DNA of 64,000 nucleotides from Nemopilema nomurai (Eukaryota > Cnidaria > Scyphozoa > Rhizostomeae > Rhizostomatidae). The stretch is taken from the NCBI GenBank assembly GCA_003864495.1, contig ML133495.1:2301231-2365230 (forward strand), read 5' to 3'. A program made the translations under genes and the position numbers. Below, piece by piece: positions 60,701 to 64,000 of this stretch (position 1 is the first letter of the stretch; each line of letters starts with the position of its first letter). A model generated the notes under the pieces. That model was given only the letters and a program-made list of their open reading frames with translations, did not search any database and had not been told where the DNA came from.

Positions 60701-63700
60701 GACGCTAAATCTTCCTCAGCTAAAGAAATGGATAACTGCACAAACAGTGCTTGCAGTGTGAAAATGTTGCCGTAATCGAGTGATATGTGGTTGTCGATGG
60801 AAGCCTTGGGGCTCTTTGAGGCTCTCAAGAAGGCTGCAGGTGGTTTTAGAGATCATCCCGTGTTACCATCTTGTGTCGAAACACAAGGCCATAGATTTGT
60901 TAGAGGCACGATTTGGAGGTCAAACGTTACTAAAATACATTAGACCATGCTGCTTCGGGCACCATTTTTGTACAGTTTTGAGTGTTCGTGGCGCTTTCAT
61001 GGTAGAATATTATTCAGAAGCCAAACTACAATAGTTGAGCAGCTAGTTAGTGGTGCTGGATAAAAGAAAGGTTTTAGGCTTGAGGCTCCTATGAACCTCT
61101 GTGATCTGCTGCATGCGATTGTTAATAAAAAATGAAACACATACCAAACATGTCTCAACAGTGACATAGCGGCGCCAAAAATGGCACAAAGTTTGGAGCG
61201 GAATATTTTCGACTGAAGATCGTAGTGGTAGCTTTTCAAGGAACTGTAACTAGATCACTCTTTGCAATCATAGATCCTTCAACGATCTTCTAATTCTATT
61301 TATCGTACCTATGTTTAATCTGGCTTTTATTGCATATTCAGCAAGAATACAGTCTCACAGGCTGTGATGTAATGATGAACAGCAACAGTATGATGATGAA
61401 CAGTAGTAATGGACAGCGGCAGTGAAAGTCAATCAATTCAGTTCAATTCGACAAACAACAAAGTAATAGACAATTAATATTGCAAACAGTGTCAAACAGT
61501 AGCTGTTACACCCCCCACCCCCCGTGGCAATATTTCATTGATGCTAGATTGTGCCCTAGCCAAATTCTTGCATTCAGGTCATCCCGTAGAGAACATTCCC
61601 AAATTTGGGTCATGGTCCCCCATTTTTGTTGAGCAAAATGTTTTACAAGGTCGTGCAGAAAGAGTTGGCATAAGATCATACAATACAAATTTTGCCCCCC
61701 TATTTTCTAATGCAAATTACCGGTCCTGTTTCAGGTAATGACTCGCATTAGGATACCAGCCCACAAGGCGAGAGAAAGGGGAACGTTTCTTTTCATCAAT
61801 CTGATTAACGTTGAGCAATCAGAATAATCATAACCATAATCATAACCCGCATAGTCGTAAGAGAATCCTAAGGCTGCACATCTTCTCAGAGACAAGCTGT
61901 TTTCAAAATATACAGCATACTTTGATCGAATCGCCACTTCAAACCGATCAAACGGAACAGTTTGTGTTTTATCTCTGAGCCATTCCGCACTTCCTCCCAG
62001 CAAACCTGGAGGCAGGCCAGTTGGAATCAAATTACTTCCTAGTTCCTAGCCCCTTTCGTTTTATTTTGGCTCTTCATTTCCGCAATTTGGCGTGGCCTTA
62101 AATACAATCTTGAAAATGCTGTGAAATAAGAACTTGCTACTTGAAAGAAAAGTTTAAAGTTTGTTCAGACACTTAAGTTGGGACTGCGCACGGGAAGAGG
62201 TGTTACCATGAAGTTGGACTTTGCAGTTTCACTTAGCAAGCACGCCCTAGGTAAGATGTGTACGACATAACCCGTTGTCATTTTATCACAAGTTTTTACC
62301 CATTTTAAGAGATACTTTTTTTGGATGCTGTTGATAATTTACCTTCATGAAATGCTCATGAAGCATCCAATGGGACTTGATTATTCTGGCTTCGTTGGCT
62401 CTTGTCTCGTGTGGTCAATATACACCTTTGCGTTTTGGTGTTGGTCGCATTATGTTATGATGCTCGGTAGCCTTTCTAGCCAGACTTGCTACCACGAACA
62501 GACTTGCACATTCAATTTGGGCTCTAGATGGTATTGTCTGCGGAATCGAGTTAATGACATTAACGTTATCAAGATTTGGGCATCAAAGGTGAACAAAAGA
62601 TTTCCCTAACCTCCATCTCGCACGTCGTTCACGTATTGCTCACGTATCGTGAGTTGAGGTCAGCAAGATGTCTCTCTGTGTGGCGATATCTCGTGGCTTG
62701 TTATTTCTTGGAATGCTCACGATACATTCAATAACGATTTGCTCTGTTAGTTCGTTTTAGGAAAGCTTGATGTCTGTTTCTTTTTCTGTGACACACCATT
62801 TTTCCTGGGGAGTTTGAATGAAAGGTTATGTCTGCCAGATCTTGAAAACTGTATAAGTTATTAAGCTGAAATTTTGGATTAGTGACTACCTCATTGGGAA
62901 CTATCATTTTGCAAAGTAAAATCCAGGACTTGTTGATTACCAGCATCTCTAGACCCCAGAGTCATTCCATGCCAATTCATCATGGCCATGTAACCCACTA
63001 TCTCAGATTTGACTGATTTTTAGACCACATTTAGATACTAACAAGGAATGGAAATAATCCAATTTTCACCTCATTATGACAAACCAATATGGGTTTTTGA
63101 ATACAGCTAAATTTTGCAAGTCCAATGAATCATGACTGACTAATTCTTTGCTATTAATCAATATTCAAATTGACATACAGCTCATCTTCCTGCATAAATA
63201 TACATGAAAGTTGGTGTACTTGGGTTTTTGGAGCCATGGAATTAAAAAATGCTATCAGAAACACAGTATTAAATATGCTTGTGTATGTTTAATCATGATG
63301 AAAATATGTTTGAAAAAACTTAAAATGCAGAAAATACCCCACATTAACATAGGAAAATAAAAAATGCCTATGACCTGCTATGGGACAACGTTTGATGTTT
63401 TCTAAAACTATACGTGTTGAGAAACCTATAAGTACACAGTTAATCAATTGCCTTTTAAGGGTTCAGAAATTATGTTGCTTCTAAAATTTTATAATTTTCC
63501 TGCAAATTCGGTTTTTCAGTATGACCAAAAACATGCAGAAAAAAATACTTTGTCTAAGCTGATAAGTTTGAACCTACTTATCAAAAACATGGTAAGCTGC
63601 TAAGAAGTTTTAAATTCAAACTTTATTTGACATCACCTTTCAGGAATGACTTTATTTGACATCGCCACACATTGTTCAAGGGGGGAGGGGTATGAATGAA

Positions 63701-64000
63701 CGCCAGTCAAAGAATTGCTGGTGGTGTTCCAAAAATTTTGTCAAGCATTGTATGTATGAATTCCAGTAGCTTCTGTGAATAGCTGTGATAATCAAATGGC
63801 GTCTCTGCATTCAAAACCCTGTGATTCTACATTCAACACAATAATTTGACATGAATAATCAACAGATTTCAGGACAAATCATTGTCAGTGTGCCGGTGAC
63901 ATGCTCAATGTCCTGTTAACTAACTTTTATGCTCTGCTAGTTCCTTTCATTTTCATTTCATTTTCAATCATTTATGGAGTGTGACCATTTGAAAAAAAAT
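57751..64000. other. Gene-poor region to the window end
   Basis: About 6.2 kb of AT-rich DNA after the beta-lactamase-like gene, with no gene supported. The ORFs at 58220-58492, 60780-61034, 61731-62030 and 62325-62609 lack domain features; the 61731-62030 minus-strand frame has a Tyr-Asp-Gly repeat that looks like a chance reading of an AATCATAACC-type repeat. An ATG at 62208 opens 14 codons to a good donor (CCTAG|GTAAGA) and might be a first exon of a gene beyond the window, but this is unsupported. The last 1.2 kb is AT-rich and may be repeat-derived. Confidence 0.4.

Noticed and set aside
61731..62030. Minus-strand ORF with a Tyr-Asp-Gly repeat
   Set aside because: The repeat comes from a short AATCATAACC-type tandem; there are no exon borders or neighbours to support a gene.

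Overview
The window looks like nuclear DNA of an animal, most likely an anthozoan cnidarian (stony coral or relative). It is AT-rich, its genes are split by consensus GT-AG introns of about 100 to 3,700 bases, and it encodes animal orthologues (TMUB, C2orf76/UPF0538, EXOSC7, OFD1, a PRD-like homeobox). It also has a secreted protein ending in two ShKT domains, an architecture common in cnidarians. The taxon is inferred, not proven. Exon models were built by hand from splice consensus, reading phase and remembered family features; no alignment was run.

Region 1 (1-13866) is a local triplication of one four-exon gene. Copies 1 (minus, 2703-4964) and 3 (minus, 11434-13694) lie in a direct repeat of at least 5 kb that includes about 2.6 kb of 3' flank. 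Copy 2 (plus, 6244-8474) is inverted between them and lacks that flank. Copies 2 and 3 are open at 514 residues; copy 1 has a frameshift and a stop in exon 3. The protein is basic and probably nuclear, with a tentative BAH-like fold near its N terminus. I do not recognise its function.

Region 2 (13867-30005) holds four plus-strand genes and one minus-strand gene: TMUB-like (15236-16815), a coiled-coil ORF (18196-18648, minus), and the five-exon C2orf76 orthologue (19731-26835). A complete two-exon zinc-finger/coiled-coil gene (23471-25198) sits inside C2orf76 intron 3 on the same strand. A three-exon PRD-like homeobox gene (28859-30005) follows; its homeodomain appears to carry one extra residue.

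Region 3 (30271-41521, minus strand) holds an eight-exon secreted zinc-metallopeptidase-like gene with a Thr/Ala-rich mucin-like linker and two ShKT domains (30271-34038). After a roughly 4.5 kb gene-poor stretch comes the exosome gene EXOSC7. EXOSC7 is head-to-head with an OFD1-like gene (41681-45129, plus) across 159 bases. The OFD1-like gene is intronless and broken by one frameshift near its 3' end.

Region 4 (45130-64000) holds a 12-exon membrane-anchored serine beta-lactamase-like gene (50333-57750) whose introns contain three different tandem repeats. The last 6 kb shows no gene I can support.

The genes are mostly unrelated housekeeping or developmental loci and form no evident pathway. 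The most unusual items are the inverted/direct triplication, the nested gene, the 61-residue homeodomain, the metallopeptidase-mucin-ShKT protein, and the intronless frameshifted OFD1 at a bidirectional promoter.
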